DNA of 58,604 nt. Origin: Bacillota bacterium. Its GTDB lineage: Bacteria > Bacillota > DTU025. The DNA lies in assembly GCA_019136685.1 (NCBI GenBank), contig JAGVTS010000089.1, forward strand, positions 1 to 58,604, written 5' to 3'. The translations under genes were made by a program, and so were the position numbers. Below, piece by piece: positions 50,047 through 58,604 of this stretch; the stretch's first letter is position 1, and every line of letters starts with the position of its first letter. The notes under the pieces were generated by a model. It was not told where the DNA came from. It saw only the letters and a program-made list of their open reading frames with translations, and made no database searches.

Positions 50047-51120
50047 TTACTCCTTCTCACTCATGACCATCGTTCTTGCGTAATCCCCTGCCGCTACGCA
50101 TGTGAGGAAAAACTCGGGCTCCTCGCCCGGGCCCCTTCCCATAGTGGAAAGCTCCAGCTGCTCCGCGACAGCCCGCTCCAGGCCCTCGCGCCCGGGCGCA
50201 TACGCCAGGCAATGCCCGCCGCGACTGGCGGCGTCGGCCAACCGGGTGCGCGCCCCTTTGGCGAACTCCGGTTCCATGTCCGACGCCATCACACACGTCA
50301 CAGGCGTGCAGCACACGTCGCGCAGCACCGTCAGGGTGTGATGGCTGACCACCTGATGACGAGGCCGTGGATCTAGCCTGGAGAGGCGAGGAACAATGAT
50401 GGGCCGCCCGCCCATCCTGTTCGCTGCGTCTGCGATCCATCCTTGTTCGATGCCGGAGAATCCGTAGCGAGTGCCTGTGCCTACGATTCCCGGGCCCATT
50501 GCGACCACAGCGGCGTCGCACTGGGCTACTGCCTTGGCCGCGACTAACGCCGAGTGCACGTTGACGGCTTCCAGATCGCCTCCGAAGGCGTGCCCGGCAG
50601 TTATGGTCGCATCGACGAATCCCGAGGCTTTCAGCTGACGCACTGTTCGGCTCATGGCTATGGGCAGCGCTGCGCCGTCTGTCATGATATAGGCGACCTT
50701 GCCTGCGAACCCGCACACTGCAGGCGCGACCATGGAGTGGAGTTCGCATATGATCACAGGCATGCCGGCGAGCCCTGTGAAGGCGTCAATGGCAGCGCGG
50801 TTCGCGGGGTCTTCCTCGAAACTCCCCGTGCACGCCTGCATCGGGGAGTATCTCATCTTCATGATGTGGCCGCGCATCCGGCCGCTCTGGCGCGTGCGCG
50901 GGAGCGCCCAGATTACGAAATGACGCCCGCCGCTCCCGAGCTTAAGATCAACGGCTGTGGTGTTGACAATCACTTCCTCTCCGGGCTGGACAGATCCGGT
51001 CAGCGGCGGGTAGCACACAGCTGCACACTCCCCGCCGCCGTCCATGTCCACTACGAGTTCCTGAATGTCAGGGTTCTCCTGCAAAACGCGGACCACCCTG
51101 GCGAGCCTGGCATTGATCAT
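50047..51120 (-). CDS. DUF3866 family protein
   Basis: A 357-residue protein of unknown function, with family blocks VYMTDGAALPIA-like (YIMTDGAALPIAMSRTVRQL), GPGIVGTGTRYGFSGIEQG and SHHTLTVLRDVCCTPVTCV. No membrane helix or known cofactor motif is clear. In many Bacillota it lies beside nudF near the sporulation xerD-deoB region, as here. ATG 51120; 55 bases separate it from the oxidoreductase gamma gene. Confidence 0.78.
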   Translation of the reverse strand: MINARLARVVRVLQENPDIQELVVDMDGGGECAAVCYPPLTGSVQPGEEVIVNTTAVDLKLGSGGRHFVIWALPRTRQSGRMRGHIMKMRYSPMQACTGSFEEDPANRAAIDAFTGLAGMPVIICELHSMVAPAVCGFAGKVAYIMTDGAALPIAMSRTVRQLKASGFVDATITAGHAFGGDLEAVNVHSALVAAKAVAQCDAAVVAMGPGIVGTGTRYGFSGIEQGWIADAANRMGGRPIIVPRLSRLDPRPRHQVVSHHTLTVLRDVCCTPVTCVMASDMEPEFAKGARTRLADAASRGGHCLAYAPGREGLERAVAEQLELSTMGRGPGEEPEFFLTCVAAGDYARTMVMSEKE

Positions 51121-51175
51121 CGATTCAGCCTCCCCGGAGTATTCTGCCCCGGCAAGGCCCCATACTCCGACCGCG

Positions 51176-51715
51176 CTACGGCTTCACCATGGATGCGCCC
51201 CGCGCGAGGGCTTTCAGGTTGAGAGGTATCAGGTCATGCCTACGTTCCGGCAGAACCTCCTTGAGGCATTCCGCCACCGATTCATACGCAACTACGCCCG
51301 TGGCGGCCAAATACGCGCCCAGCACACACATGTTGGCAACTCGGTCAGACCCGACTTCGCGGGCCATCTCCACGGCAGGAACAGCGATGATACGGATATC
51401 GGTCCGCTCGGGCTCTCGATCGATGAGGGAGCTGTTATGGATGAGCAATCCGCCCGGCCTCACGGCCTGCTCGAACCTGTCGAGCGACGGCCTGTTCATC
51501 ACGATCAAGGTCATGGGCTCAGTGACTATTGGCGATCCTATGCTGTCGGTGGATATCACAACAGAGCAGTTGGCTGTGCCCCCCCGCATCTCCGGCCCAT
51601 ATGACGGCATCCACGAGACGTTTTTGGCCTCGCGCATGCCCGCATACGAGAGAAGTTGGCCCATGAGCATCACTCCCTGGCCGCCGAATCCTGCAATGAT
51701 CAGCTCCTCAACCAT
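51176..51715 (-). CDS. 2-oxoacid:ferredoxin oxidoreductase, gamma subunit
   Basis: The gamma subunit of the OFOR complex, 179 residues with the opening IAGFGGQGVMLMGQLLSYA and SYGPEMRGGTANCSVV that mark this subunit. It is the fourth gene of a delta-alpha-beta-gamma set (53751 to 51176) and its start overlaps beta by eight bases. Substrate class (2-oxoglutarate, pyruvate or branched chain) cannot be set by sequence; linkage to ptb/buk favours branched 2-oxoacids. Confidence 0.9.
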   Translation of the reverse strand: MVEELIIAGFGGQGVMLMGQLLSYAGMREAKNVSWMPSYGPEMRGGTANCSVVISTDSIGSPIVTEPMTLIVMNRPSLDRFEQAVRPGGLLIHNSSLIDREPERTDIRIIAVPAVEMAREVGSDRVANMCVLGAYLAATGVVAYESVAECLKEVLPERRHDLIPLNLKALARGASMVKP

Positions 51716-52463
51716 TGCTAGCCCCTCCTTCCGGAGTACGGAACTCGCCCAGGGGGTAGTATGGAATCATATTCTTCTCCAGCCACTCCATGGCCTCGAT
51801 TGGCGCCATCCCCCAGTTGGTCGGGCAAGTGGATAGGCACTCCACCAGCGAAAACCCCGCTCCCGAAAGTTGTGTGTCGAAGGCCTTTCGAATGGCCTTC
51901 TTGGCGCGCGCCACGTTCGCCGGCGACGATAGGGACACACGGGCAACGTAGGCGGCTCCGGGTATCGTAGCCAGCATCTCGGCGATGCGGATGGGACTGC
52001 CGGCGTGCCCCAGCTCCCGGCCTGCCGGAGACGTAGTTGTCTTCTGCCCCACCAGAGTAGTGGGCGCCATCTGCCCCCCGGTCATGCCGTAGACGGCGTT
52101 GTTGATGAAGATGACGCTTATGCGCTCGCCCCTCATGGCGGCGTGGATGATTTCTGCCGCGCCAATCGAGGCGAGGTCTCCGTCGCCCTGGTAGGTAAAG
52201 ACTACGGCGTCCGGCACGACTCGCCTGATGCCGGTGGCCACGGCGGGCGCCCTTCCGTGGGCAGCTTGTTGAAAGTCGCAGTCGAAGTAGTCATAGGCGA
52301 AGACGGCGCATCCTACCGGAGCGACGCCTATGGCTCGGTCGCGTACGCCCAGTTCGTCGATGGTCTCCGCAACTAGCTTGTGGGCAATACCATGAGTGCA
52401 GCCGGGGCAGTAATGTGTCGCCTGGGGCTGCAGAGATTTCGGAACAGCGTATACCTGCTTCAC
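51708..52463 (-). CDS. 2-oxoacid:ferredoxin oxidoreductase, beta subunit (TPP)
   Basis: Thiamine diphosphate and iron-sulfur binding subunit, 251 residues. TPP motif GDGDLASIG...FINN (about 87-113) is complete, and HYCPGCTHG near the N-terminus carries cluster cysteines. The start is GTG 52463 (MKQVYAVPKSL) after GGAGGTGGGAAA; the long frame to 52571 is overlap with alpha. It overlaps alpha by four bases. Confidence 0.92.
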   Translation of the reverse strand: MKQVYAVPKSLQPQATHYCPGCTHGIAHKLVAETIDELGVRDRAIGVAPVGCAVFAYDYFDCDFQQAAHGRAPAVATGIRRVVPDAVVFTYQGDGDLASIGAAEIIHAAMRGERISVIFINNAVYGMTGGQMAPTTLVGQKTTTSPAGRELGHAGSPIRIAEMLATIPGAAYVARVSLSSPANVARAKKAIRKAFDTQLSGAGFSLVECLSTCPTNWGMAPIEAMEWLEKNMIPYYPLGEFRTPEGGASNG

Positions 52464-53530
52464 TTTCCCACCTCCGCCATAGCGATCTTGCGCGCCTCTT
52501 CCGCTATTGCCGAGGCCGTGGGCACGATTCCGCCCGTGGTCCCGTAGAAATGGACGGGCGCGGCCCCGCAAACAGCAAGCCTAACGTCCTCGACCATCTG
52601 CCCCAAGCTCATTTCCACAGTGAGGAGCGCACGCGCCGTGCGAGCCACATCAGCGATGGCCTGGTACGGAAATGGCGACACCGTAATCGGCCTCACCAGG
52701 CCGACACGGACGCCTGCGGCACGCGCCCTATCCATGGCCGACCTGCACACCCTGGAGGTAGTGCCGTACGCAACCAGGACGACATCGGCGTCGTCAGTGT
52801 TGACAGCCTCATACCGCACCTCCGCTGCCTTGGCCTGCTCGAATCTGGCCTGGAGCTTCAGGTTGTGCTGGAAAAGTTCGTCCGGCTTTAGGTAGATCGA
52901 GTTGATCAGCCTGGGGGCCCGTCCGTCGCGCGCCCCGGTAGTGGCCCAGCCAGCGGAGGCGGCATCGGTAGGGCGAGGATCGGGAAGTACCACAGGTTCC
53001 ATCATTTGCCCCAGAACTGCGTCGCCCAGTATCATCACGGGCATCCTGTATCGCTCAGCCACGTCGAATGCCTGCATGGTCAGGTCCACCATCTCCTGCA
53101 CCGATGAAGGCGTGTACACGATACAGTGGTAGTCGCCATGCCCGCCGCCCTTGACGGCCTGGAAGTAATCGCTTTGAGCAGCCTGAATTCCGCCGAGCCC
53201 CGGTCCGCCCCGGACCATGTTCACAATGAGGCATGGAAGCTCAGCGCCGGCGATGTAGGATATCCCTTCCTGCTTGAGGCTGATTCCGGGGCTCGACGAA
53301 GACGTCATCACACGCCCGCCGGCGCCCGCGGCGCCGTACACCATGTTGATCGCCGCAATTTCGCTCTCCGCCTGAAGGAACACGCCGCCCACCTCGGGAA
53401 GCCTCCGCGACATATACTCCGGAATCTCGTTTTGCGGAGTAATCGGATACCCGAAGAAGAAGCGGCACCCGGCCCTGACAGCAGCCTCTGCAACAGCCTC
53501 GTTTCCCTTGAACAGCTTACGTTCTGCCAT
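52460..53530 (-). CDS. 2-oxoacid:ferredoxin oxidoreductase, alpha subunit
   Basis: Catalytic alpha subunit, 356 residues, with FFFGYPITPQNEIPEYMS, EIAAINMVYGAAGAGGRVMTSSSSPG, and the pyruvate-flavodoxin-like C-terminal domain (VAYGTTSRVCRSAM..., VRLVRPITVSPFP-like). ATG 53530 (MAERKLFKGNEA) follows GAGGAGGGC; the frame to 53611 overlaps the ferredoxin gene. VorB/KorA-like: separate subunits rather than one long PFOR chain. Confidence 0.92.
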   Translation of the reverse strand: MAERKLFKGNEAVAEAAVRAGCRFFFGYPITPQNEIPEYMSRRLPEVGGVFLQAESEIAAINMVYGAAGAGGRVMTSSSSPGISLKQEGISYIAGAELPCLIVNMVRGGPGLGGIQAAQSDYFQAVKGGGHGDYHCIVYTPSSVQEMVDLTMQAFDVAERYRMPVMILGDAVLGQMMEPVVLPDPRPTDAASAGWATTGARDGRAPRLINSIYLKPDELFQHNLKLQARFEQAKAAEVRYEAVNTDDADVVLVAYGTTSRVCRSAMDRARAAGVRVGLVRPITVSPFPYQAIADVARTARALLTVEMSLGQMVEDVRLAVCGAAPVHFYGTTGGIVPTASAIAEEARKIAMAEVGK

Positions 53531-53544
53531 GCGTACTGCCCTCC

Positions 53545-53751
53545 TCAGGGTTTGAATACTTCGATAGCCGCGTCGGGGCACATCCTGCCGCATATGCCAC
53601 AGGAGATACAATTGCCCTCGTCAGCGAGATATGCCGGGTGATACCCTTTGGCGTTAATCCTGTCGGCCATCTGGATCACCTTCTTGGGGCAGAAGTGCAC
53701 ACATATGCTGCAGCCTTTGCACTTCGCCTCGTCGAAAACCACTTTGCTCAT
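53545..53751 (-). CDS. 2-oxoacid:ferredoxin oxidoreductase, delta (2x4Fe-4S ferredoxin) subunit
   Basis: A 68-residue ferredoxin with two CxxCxxCxxxCP clusters (CKGCSICVHFCP and CISCGICGRMCP). It is the electron acceptor/transfer subunit that heads the OFOR gene set. ATG 53751 lies 25 bases after the buk stop (53777), so all probably are co-transcribed. Confidence 0.93.
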   Translation of the reverse strand: MSKVVFDEAKCKGCSICVHFCPKKVIQMADRINAKGYHPAYLADEGNCISCGICGRMCPDAAIEVFKP

Positions 53752-53776
53752 TATGGACGGGCCGCCTCCTCCTGCT

Positions 53777-54889
53777 TTATTCTGAATGCGACTTCGGACC
53801 GGTCTTTCGCGGACACATGCGCTTTGCTCGCTCGACGCCGGCCAGAGCCCGCATGGCGGACTGCGCCAGGGCCTGCATCTCTTCCTCGCCCGGGTACACG
53901 AGCACCTTGGCGATGAACTGTATGCGGTTCGCGATCAACTCCACCAGCATAGTGGAATTGGCAGCGCCGCCGGCGATGACAATGGCATCCACTTCCCCGG
54001 ACATGGCGCATGCAACTCGGCCTATCTCCTTGGCCACCTGGTATGCCATCCCCTCATAGCAGAGCCTGGCGTACTCATCGCCTCCAGCGATCCGCTTCTC
54101 CACATCGAGCAATGAGTTTGTGCCGAGATAGGCGACCAGCCCGCCCTGGCCTGTGATCTTCTTCCGGATTTCTCGTTCAGTATAGGAGCCGCTGAAACAG
54201 AGCTTCACTACGGCGGTGTTGGGAAGGCTGCCTGAGCGTTCGGGCGCATACGGTCCTTCACCGTCGAGGGCGTTGCTCACTTCGACTACTCGGCCCGCGC
54301 GGTGCCCGCCCACGCTGATTCCGCCCCCAAGGTGCACTACGATCAGATTACACTCGTGGTACTCGCGCCCAAGCGCCCCAGCGGCACGCCTAGCTACGGC
54401 CTTCTGGTTGAGCGCGTGGAAAACGCTTCTGCGCTCGATTTCCGGCAACCCCGTGATGCGTGCGATATCGTCGAGCTCGTCGGTGGTAACCGGATCCGCG
54501 ATGTAGGCAGGAATCCCGGCGGTTTGGGCAATATCCCTCGCAATGAGCCCCCCTAAGCTGGACGCATGGTTCCACCCATACTCGTACAATGCCTCGACCA
54601 GCACATCATCAACGATATAGATTCCGCCTTCAACTGGAGGCAGGACCCCGCCCCGCCCAATGACCGCGGACAGCCGTTCGATGGCGAACGAGTGGTCGGC
54701 CAGGAACTGGTACACAGCCTCCTTGCGCATATCGAACTGGTCGAAGATTCTTGGAAATGCGGCGATGGCGGCAGCGTCAAGCCGCAATGTATCGGACGCT
54801 TGGATCTGCTCGCCTCGGAAAATGGCGACCTTTGTGGATGTGGACCCGGGGTTAACCACGAGCAGTGTCGGGTCGTGCACCTCGGCCAC
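53777..54889 (-). CDS. buk: Butyrate kinase (copy 1)
   Basis: Makes butyrate (or isobutyrate/isovalerate) and ATP from the acyl-phosphate. The 370-residue ASKHA enzyme has VVNPGSTSTKVAIF, GRGGVLPPVEGG, VHLGGGISVGGHRAG, and VIAGGAANSTMLVELI. ATG/GTG 54889 after the ptb stop by 6 bases. Distinguished from acetate kinase by length (~360) and the EGGIY loop. Paralogous to copy 2 at 55.9 kb. Confidence 0.92.
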   Translation of the reverse strand: MAEVHDPTLLVVNPGSTSTKVAIFRGEQIQASDTLRLDAAAIAAFPRIFDQFDMRKEAVYQFLADHSFAIERLSAVIGRGGVLPPVEGGIYIVDDVLVEALYEYGWNHASSLGGLIARDIAQTAGIPAYIADPVTTDELDDIARITGLPEIERRSVFHALNQKAVARRAAGALGREYHECNLIVVHLGGGISVGGHRAGRVVEVSNALDGEGPYAPERSGSLPNTAVVKLCFSGSYTEREIRKKITGQGGLVAYLGTNSLLDVEKRIAGGDEYARLCYEGMAYQVAKEIGRVACAMSGEVDAIVIAGGAANSTMLVELIANRIQFIAKVLVYPGEEEMQALAQSAMRALAGVERAKRMCPRKTGPKSHSE

Positions 54890-54895
54890 CCCCCG

Positions 54896-55795
54896 CTACT
54901 CTGACGTCACTATCGCCACAGCCAGCGAAAGTAGCCTGGCTTGGGGCGAATCAGACCTCGATGTAAGCACTATGGGGGCTCGGGCGCCCGCTACCACGGC
55001 CGCGGACTCGATGTCGCCGAAGTAGATCATGGTTTTGTAAATGGCGTTGCCTGCGGCTATATCAGGCGCCAGGATAATGTCGGCCTGCCCGGCTACGGGC
55101 CCTCCTACACCCTTATGCCGTGCGGATTCCATGGAAACCGCATTGTCGAGCCCGAGCGGACCGTCGACGATGCATCCCTTGATCTGCCGCCTGTCGTTCA
55201 TCTTCGCCAAGGTCGCCGCTTCTATGGTCTCCGGCATACTCGGGTTCACTACCTCTACTGCGGCTACGCAGGCCACCTTGGGCGTGTCGTTTCCCAGCTT
55301 GTGCGCCACCTGCACGGCGTTCTCAATAATCTGCACCTTTTCCTCCAGAGTGGGGGCGACCATCATGCCGCCGTCAGTCAGGTAGAAGAACCTGTCGTAG
55401 CGCGGAGACTTGAATATGGCCACATGGCTGAGAAGCTTGCCCGTGCGCAGGCCGACTTCGCGGTCGAGCACAGCTCTGAGAAAATCTGCCGTGGGCACGA
55501 GCCCCTTCATGAGTATGCCAGCTTTCCCCGAGCTCACCAGGCCGACGGCTAGGCGCGCCGCCCTCGGAGCATCGGGTTCGTCTATGACGACTACTCTGGA
55601 TAGATCCAGGCCGACGTCGGAGGCCAACTCCGTGATCCGGCCGGCATCTCCCACCAGGGTGAACTCGCCCATCCCGATTTCGGCGGCCATCCTCACTGCC
55701 TCGAGCACCTCACGGTCCTGTGCTGCACAAACGGCCACTCGTGCTGACGCATGTTCCTTCGCACGCGCCACAACCTGATCAAAGGATGTCAGCAT
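54896..55795 (-). CDS. ptb: Phosphate butyryltransferase
   Basis: Converts butyryl-CoA and phosphate to butyryl-phosphate. The 299-residue protein has the family's ILMKGLVPTADFLRAVLDRE, LTDGGMMVAPTLEEKVQIIENAV, KGCIVDGPLGLDNAVS and GNAIYKTMIYFG blocks. ATG 55795 follows GAGGAGGT; the frame's extension to 55987 has no similarity. Sits between two butyrate kinase genes. Confidence 0.94.
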   Translation of the reverse strand: MLTSFDQVVARAKEHASARVAVCAAQDREVLEAVRMAAEIGMGEFTLVGDAGRITELASDVGLDLSRVVVIDEPDAPRAARLAVGLVSSGKAGILMKGLVPTADFLRAVLDREVGLRTGKLLSHVAIFKSPRYDRFFYLTDGGMMVAPTLEEKVQIIENAVQVAHKLGNDTPKVACVAAVEVVNPSMPETIEAATLAKMNDRRQIKGCIVDGPLGLDNAVSMESARHKGVGGPVAGQADIILAPDIAAGNAIYKTMIYFGDIESAAVVAGARAPIVLTSRSDSPQARLLSLAVAIVTSE

Positions 55796-55857
55796 AATAC
55801 CTACCTCCTCAGGTCTAGTCTTCTTGGTCGTACTCTGTGCCAAGGTAGCTTCCGGCC

Positions 55858-56946
55858 TCATGGCGCAGAAACCGCGGTGTATTCCTGCGCTTCCTCCTGA
55901 CCCGCAAGAACTCGCATGGCGCCCCAGGCCAGCGCCTCCATTTCGGTCTCGCCGGGGAATACCATGATCGGCGCTATGAACGAGCATCGGGCCGACACGT
56001 CATCGACCAGCCTGCCCCAGGCGGCTAGCCCGCCGGTGAGCGCAATGGCATCGACCTTCCCCGACAACACCGTAGCCATCGCCCCGATCTCTTTGGCGAT
56101 TTGATACGCCATAGCCTGCGCGATCTGGAGCGCATGCAAGTCGCCTGCCTGGATCATTCTTTCCACGTCGCGCGCGTCGGCAGTTCCTAGGTGGGCCATG
56201 AGCCCCGCCTGCCGAGTGATCTTGTTGATCAGTTCGCGCTGCGTATACCGGCCCGAGAAGCAAAGCGACACTAGGTCGGCCATGGGCAGCGTTCCGGCGC
56301 GCTCGGGCGAAAATGGCCCCTCGTCGTCGGCCCCGTTCGCATCCACCATCAATCCGGCCTTGACAGGGCATACCGATATGCCGCTGCCCAGGTGAGCCAC
56401 GATCACGTTGATATCGCCCAGAGCACGCCCGAGCTTCTCGGCGACCTTCCGGGCTGTGCTTCGGATTGACAGCGCATGCAACCGTGAGCTCCGAGGCGCC
56501 TCTGGAAGACCCGACAGCCTGGCCAGCGGCTCGAACTCATCAACGGTGATGGGATCCACGAAGTATGCGGGCACTCCGAGCGACTCGGCAATGGCGTAGG
56601 CTATCGGAGGCGACAAATTGGCTGCATGCTCGGTGGCGGGCCTGTTGAGCAGGTCGTTCAGCATGGCCTGGCTGATCGCGTATACTCCGCCCCGCATTGG
56701 CGCCGGTGCTCCGCCCCGCGATACCACGGCATCAAGGCTGCCTGCGTCCAGGCCGGCGCCTTGCAGCCTGGCCAGGACGACCGCTTTCCTGTATTCCAGT
56801 TGGTCAGGAACCTGAGGAAACTGCGAAAGCTCTTCGGCGGGATGGTGCACGTTCTCCGAGTAGACTGGCTCACGGCCGTGGAAGATAGCGATCTTAGTGG
56901 AGGTGGAGCCGGTGTTGATCACGAGCACCCGACCCAAGGTGTTCAC
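55858..56946 (-). CDS. buk: Butyrate kinase (copy 2)
   Basis: Second acyl kinase, about 362 residues, with VINTGSTSTKIAIF, SRGGAPAPMRGGVYA, AHLGSGISVCPVKAG and ALTGGLAAWGRLVDDV. The two copies differ substantially (GGGI versus GSGI, GG-A versus GG-L), so they may have different acyl preference. Start uncertain: GTG 56946 is chosen over TTG 56937; a long open extension to 57240 lies in pnp DNA. First gene of the ptb/buk/OFOR cluster, after the pnp terminator. Confidence 0.9.
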   Translation of the reverse strand: MNTLGRVLVINTGSTSTKIAIFHGREPVYSENVHHPAEELSQFPQVPDQLEYRKAVVLARLQGAGLDAGSLDAVVSRGGAPAPMRGGVYAISQAMLNDLLNRPATEHAANLSPPIAYAIAESLGVPAYFVDPITVDEFEPLARLSGLPEAPRSSRLHALSIRSTARKVAEKLGRALGDINVIVAHLGSGISVCPVKAGLMVDANGADDEGPFSPERAGTLPMADLVSLCFSGRYTQRELINKITRQAGLMAHLGTADARDVERMIQAGDLHALQIAQAMAYQIAKEIGAMATVLSGKVDAIALTGGLAAWGRLVDDVSARCSFIAPIMVFPGETEMEALAWGAMRVLAGQEEAQEYTAVSAP

Positions 56947-57017
56947 CGCCTTCCCATTTCGTGAGTTCGTACACATTGATGTATATTCTACTTCGAAAGA
57001 AGAGTCCCTTCCAGAAT

Positions 57018-57043
57018 GAAAAAGAGCCGGAGCTGCTCCGGCT
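57018..57043 (-). terminator. Rho-independent terminator of pnp
   Basis: Minus strand: AGCCGGAG-CAG-CTCCGGCT, 8 bp perfect stem with a 3-base loop, followed by CTTTTTCATT. Thirty bases after the pnp stop, and before copy 2 of buk. Confidence 0.92.
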
Positions 57044-57073
57044 ATGTTGGTAAGGTGCGTCGTCTTGTGGAGT

Positions 57074-58604
57074 CTACCTGCGCCGTCGGTCGCCTCCGCC
57101 ATCTCGCCTGGGCCCGGCGCCTCCTCGTTGAAAGCCTGGACGCGGCGGCCTGGGACCCCGATCGAACGGCTGCTCCACAAAACCTTCGGGCTTGGGCAGC
57201 AGTTCCCTACGGGACAGGTTGATCCGGCCCTGGCTATCAATCTCCGTAACTTTGACCGTTACCTCATCGCCTACGTTCACCACATCCTCCACAGCTGCAA
57301 CACGTTCGTAAGCAAGCTGAGAGATGTGCACCAGGCCTTCCTTGCCCGGAAGAATCTCCACGAAAGCGCCGAACGGCATGAGGCGGGTAACTTTGCCGGT
57401 GTAAACCTCTCCCGGCTCGGGATCGTGCACCAGCTCATTGATCATGGCCAGGGCGCGTTTAGCATCTTCCTCGTCGACTGACGCTATGAACACGCGGCCA
57501 TCGTCTTCAATGTCGATTTTGGTGTTGGTCAGCTCGATGATCTTGCGTATCATCTTGCCCCCGGGCCCGATCACATCGCGGATCTTGTCTGGGTCGATGC
57601 TGATCGTAAGCATCCTGGGCGCGTAGGGCGATAGCTCAGCCCTGGGCTCCGGCAAGGTCTCCAGCATCTTTCCAAGGATGAACATCCTGCCCCGATGAGC
57701 CTGCTCTAGCGCCGATTGGAGTATGTTGCGGGAAATGCCCCGGACCTTCATGTCCATCTGTATCGCGGTTACGCCGTCGCGTGTGCCCGCCACCTTGAAG
57801 TCCATGTCGCCGAGATGGTCTTCCATGCCCTGGATGTCGGTGAGGATGGCGAACTTGTCTTCATACTTGACCAGCCCCATAGCCACTCCCGCCACTGGCT
57901 TTTTAATGGGCACGCCCGCGTCCATTAGCGAAAGGGTGCTGCCGCAGATGGATGCCTGGCTACTCGAGCCGTTGGATTCGACGACCTCCGACACTAGCCT
58001 AATCGTATAGGGAAACTCCACTTCAGAGGGGATAACGGGCAGAAGAGCGCGTTCGGCCAGCGCACCGTGGCCGATCTCGCGTCTCCCCGGGCCGCGGATG
58101 GGACGCACCTCGCCGACGCTGTAGGGCGGGAAGTTGTAATGGTGTATGTAGCGTTTGGACTCTTCCAGGCCCAGATCGTCAATGATTTGCATTTCGCCGA
58201 CAGCGCCCAGGGTGCACGACGTGATCACCTGGGTCTGCCCGCGTCGGAACATCGCTGACCCGTGCACGCGAGGCAGCAGGCTTACGTCGCACCCTATCGG
58301 ACGTATTTCGTCCAGCGCCCGGCCGTCAGGCCGAGTATGCTCGACTGCGATCATCTTGCGCACTATCTGTTTGAGCATGTTGTCCAGCGCCACGTCTATG
58401 CCCTTATGAGGAGTGTCTTCACCCATTTCCTCCTCGAAATGCGCTATGGTCTCCTGCCGGACAGCGCTGGTCAGTTCCTCGCGGGCCACCTTGTCGGGGT
58501 TCCGCACGGCCTCATCCATCCGTGCATGCGCGAACGCTTCGACCTTCGCAGCAAGCTCTGGGTCGGGCTCGAACACCTTGAACTCCCGTTTGGGAACACC
58601 CACC
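57074..58604 (-). CDS. pnp: Polyribonucleotide nucleotidyltransferase, 3' part (gene runs off the window)
   Basis: Phosphorolytic 3'-5' exoribonuclease. The visible ~509 residues cover part of the helical linker, the second RNase PH core ([49 protein letters not shown]), the KH domain with [12 protein letters not shown], the S1 domain ([26 protein letters not shown]) and an Arg/Gly/Pro-rich tail. The N-terminal RNase PH domain lies beyond position 58604. Followed by a strong terminator. Confidence 0.95.
   Translation of the reverse strand, partial: VGVPKREFKVFEPDPELAAKVEAFAHARMDEAVRNPDKVAREELTSAVRQETIAHFEEEMGEDTPHKGIDVALDNMLKQIVRKMIAVEHTRPDGRALDEIRPIGCDVSLLPRVHGSAMFRRGQTQVITSCTLGAVGEMQIIDDLGLEESKRYIHHYNFPPYSVGEVRPIRGPGRREIGHGALAERALLPVIPSEVEFPYTIRLVSEVVESNGSSSQASICGSTLSLMDAGVPIKKPVAGVAMGLVKYEDKFAILTDIQGMEDHLGDMDFKVAGTRDGVTAIQMDMKVRGISRNILQSALEQAHRGRMFILGKMLETLPEPRAELSPYAPRMLTISIDPDKIRDVIGPGGKMIRKIIELTNTKIDIEDDGRVFIASVDEEDAKRALAMINELVHDPEPGEVYTGKVTRLMPFGAFVEILPGKEGLVHISQLAYERVAAVEDVVNVGDEVTVKVTEIDSQGRINLSRRELLPKPEGFVEQPFDRGPRPPRPGFQRGGAGPRRDGGGDRRRR

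Noticed and set aside
55829..55845. TTGGCAC upstream of ptb as a second sigma-54 promoter
   Set aside because: The -24 half matches, but there is no TTGC at -12 (GTACGA instead).
1..58604. CRISPR arrays, prophage, rRNA, riboswitches and intact insertion sequences
   Set aside because: No regularly spaced repeats, phage structural genes, transposase, rRNA or riboswitch-like leaders were seen by eye; covariance-model or profile searches were not available.

Overview
The window is a 58.6 kb piece of a GC-rich genome from what is almost certainly an anaerobic, endospore-forming member of the Bacillota (Clostridia-like). Evidence for this is a spoIIAA-spoIIAB-sigF operon with dacF and spoVAC-AD-AE around it, spoIIM and ytfJ, a LexA with the Gram-positive GAAC-N4-GTTC operators, an IspH-ribosomal S1 fusion protein, and oxygen-sensitive fermentation enzymes. 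Almost everything from 4.2 kb to the right end is on the minus strand, so the window is best read from right to left.

Layout. 0-4 kb: two tRNAs (Leu, Pro) with a clear sigma-A promoter, a gene-poor 760 bp stretch with decayed repeats, a type IV uracil-DNA glycosylase, a TIGR04086 membrane protein, an unknown protein, and the divergent lexA / yneA-like pair with four SOS boxes between them. 4.2-8.4 kb: a mutM-like gene broken by one in-frame amber codon, fmdB, DUF72, NUDIX, dinB and pduL. 8.5-8.6 kb: tRNA-Trp. 8.7-17.3 kb: a complete lysine-to-crotonyl-CoA fermentation operon (kdd-kamA-kamB-kamD-kamE-kal-kce) preceded by a consensus sigma-54 promoter and a PAS/AAA+/Fis activator gene. 17.4-37 kb: housekeeping genes (ddl, surE, mgtC, HEAT protein, plsY, der, DUF512 radical SAM, prsA-like, ispH-rpsA, fsa, plsC, cmk, baiN-like, rluB, ktrA-like, ytfJ, DUF2953, scpB, scpA, trpS, M50 protease). 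37-48 kb: the sporulation block, with two CoA-dehydratase-activase-like genes translationally coupled to spoVAE, then spoVAD, spoVAC, sigF, spoIIAB, spoIIAA, dacF, pdp, deoB, xerD, spoIIM. 48-57 kb: an endonuclease Q-like protein, ADP-ribose pyrophosphatase, DUF3866, a four-subunit 2-oxoacid:ferredoxin oxidoreductase, and two butyrate-kinase genes flanking a phosphotransbutyrylase. 57-58.6 kb: the 3' part of pnp.

How it fits together. Lysine is rearranged by KamA and KamDE, oxidised by Kdd, cleaved with acetyl-CoA by Kce and deaminated by Kal to crotonyl-CoA. Reduced to butyryl-CoA (enzymes not in this window), it could feed the Ptb/Buk genes at the right end for ATP. The oxidoreductase beside Ptb/Buk suggests that branched 2-oxoacids are handled the same way. 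The sporulation block carries a near-textbook set of stage-specific promoters: sigma-H before spoIIAA, sigma-G before spoVAC, and candidate sigma-F and sigma-E sites before dacF and spoIIM.

Most notable: the sigma-54 control of lysine fermentation; two genes (surE and spoVAE) that can only be full length if they start at ATC and ACG; the amber-interrupted mutM; and the activase-like pair fused into the spoVA operon. I found no CRISPR array, prophage or intact insertion sequence, and no clearly new multi-gene system.
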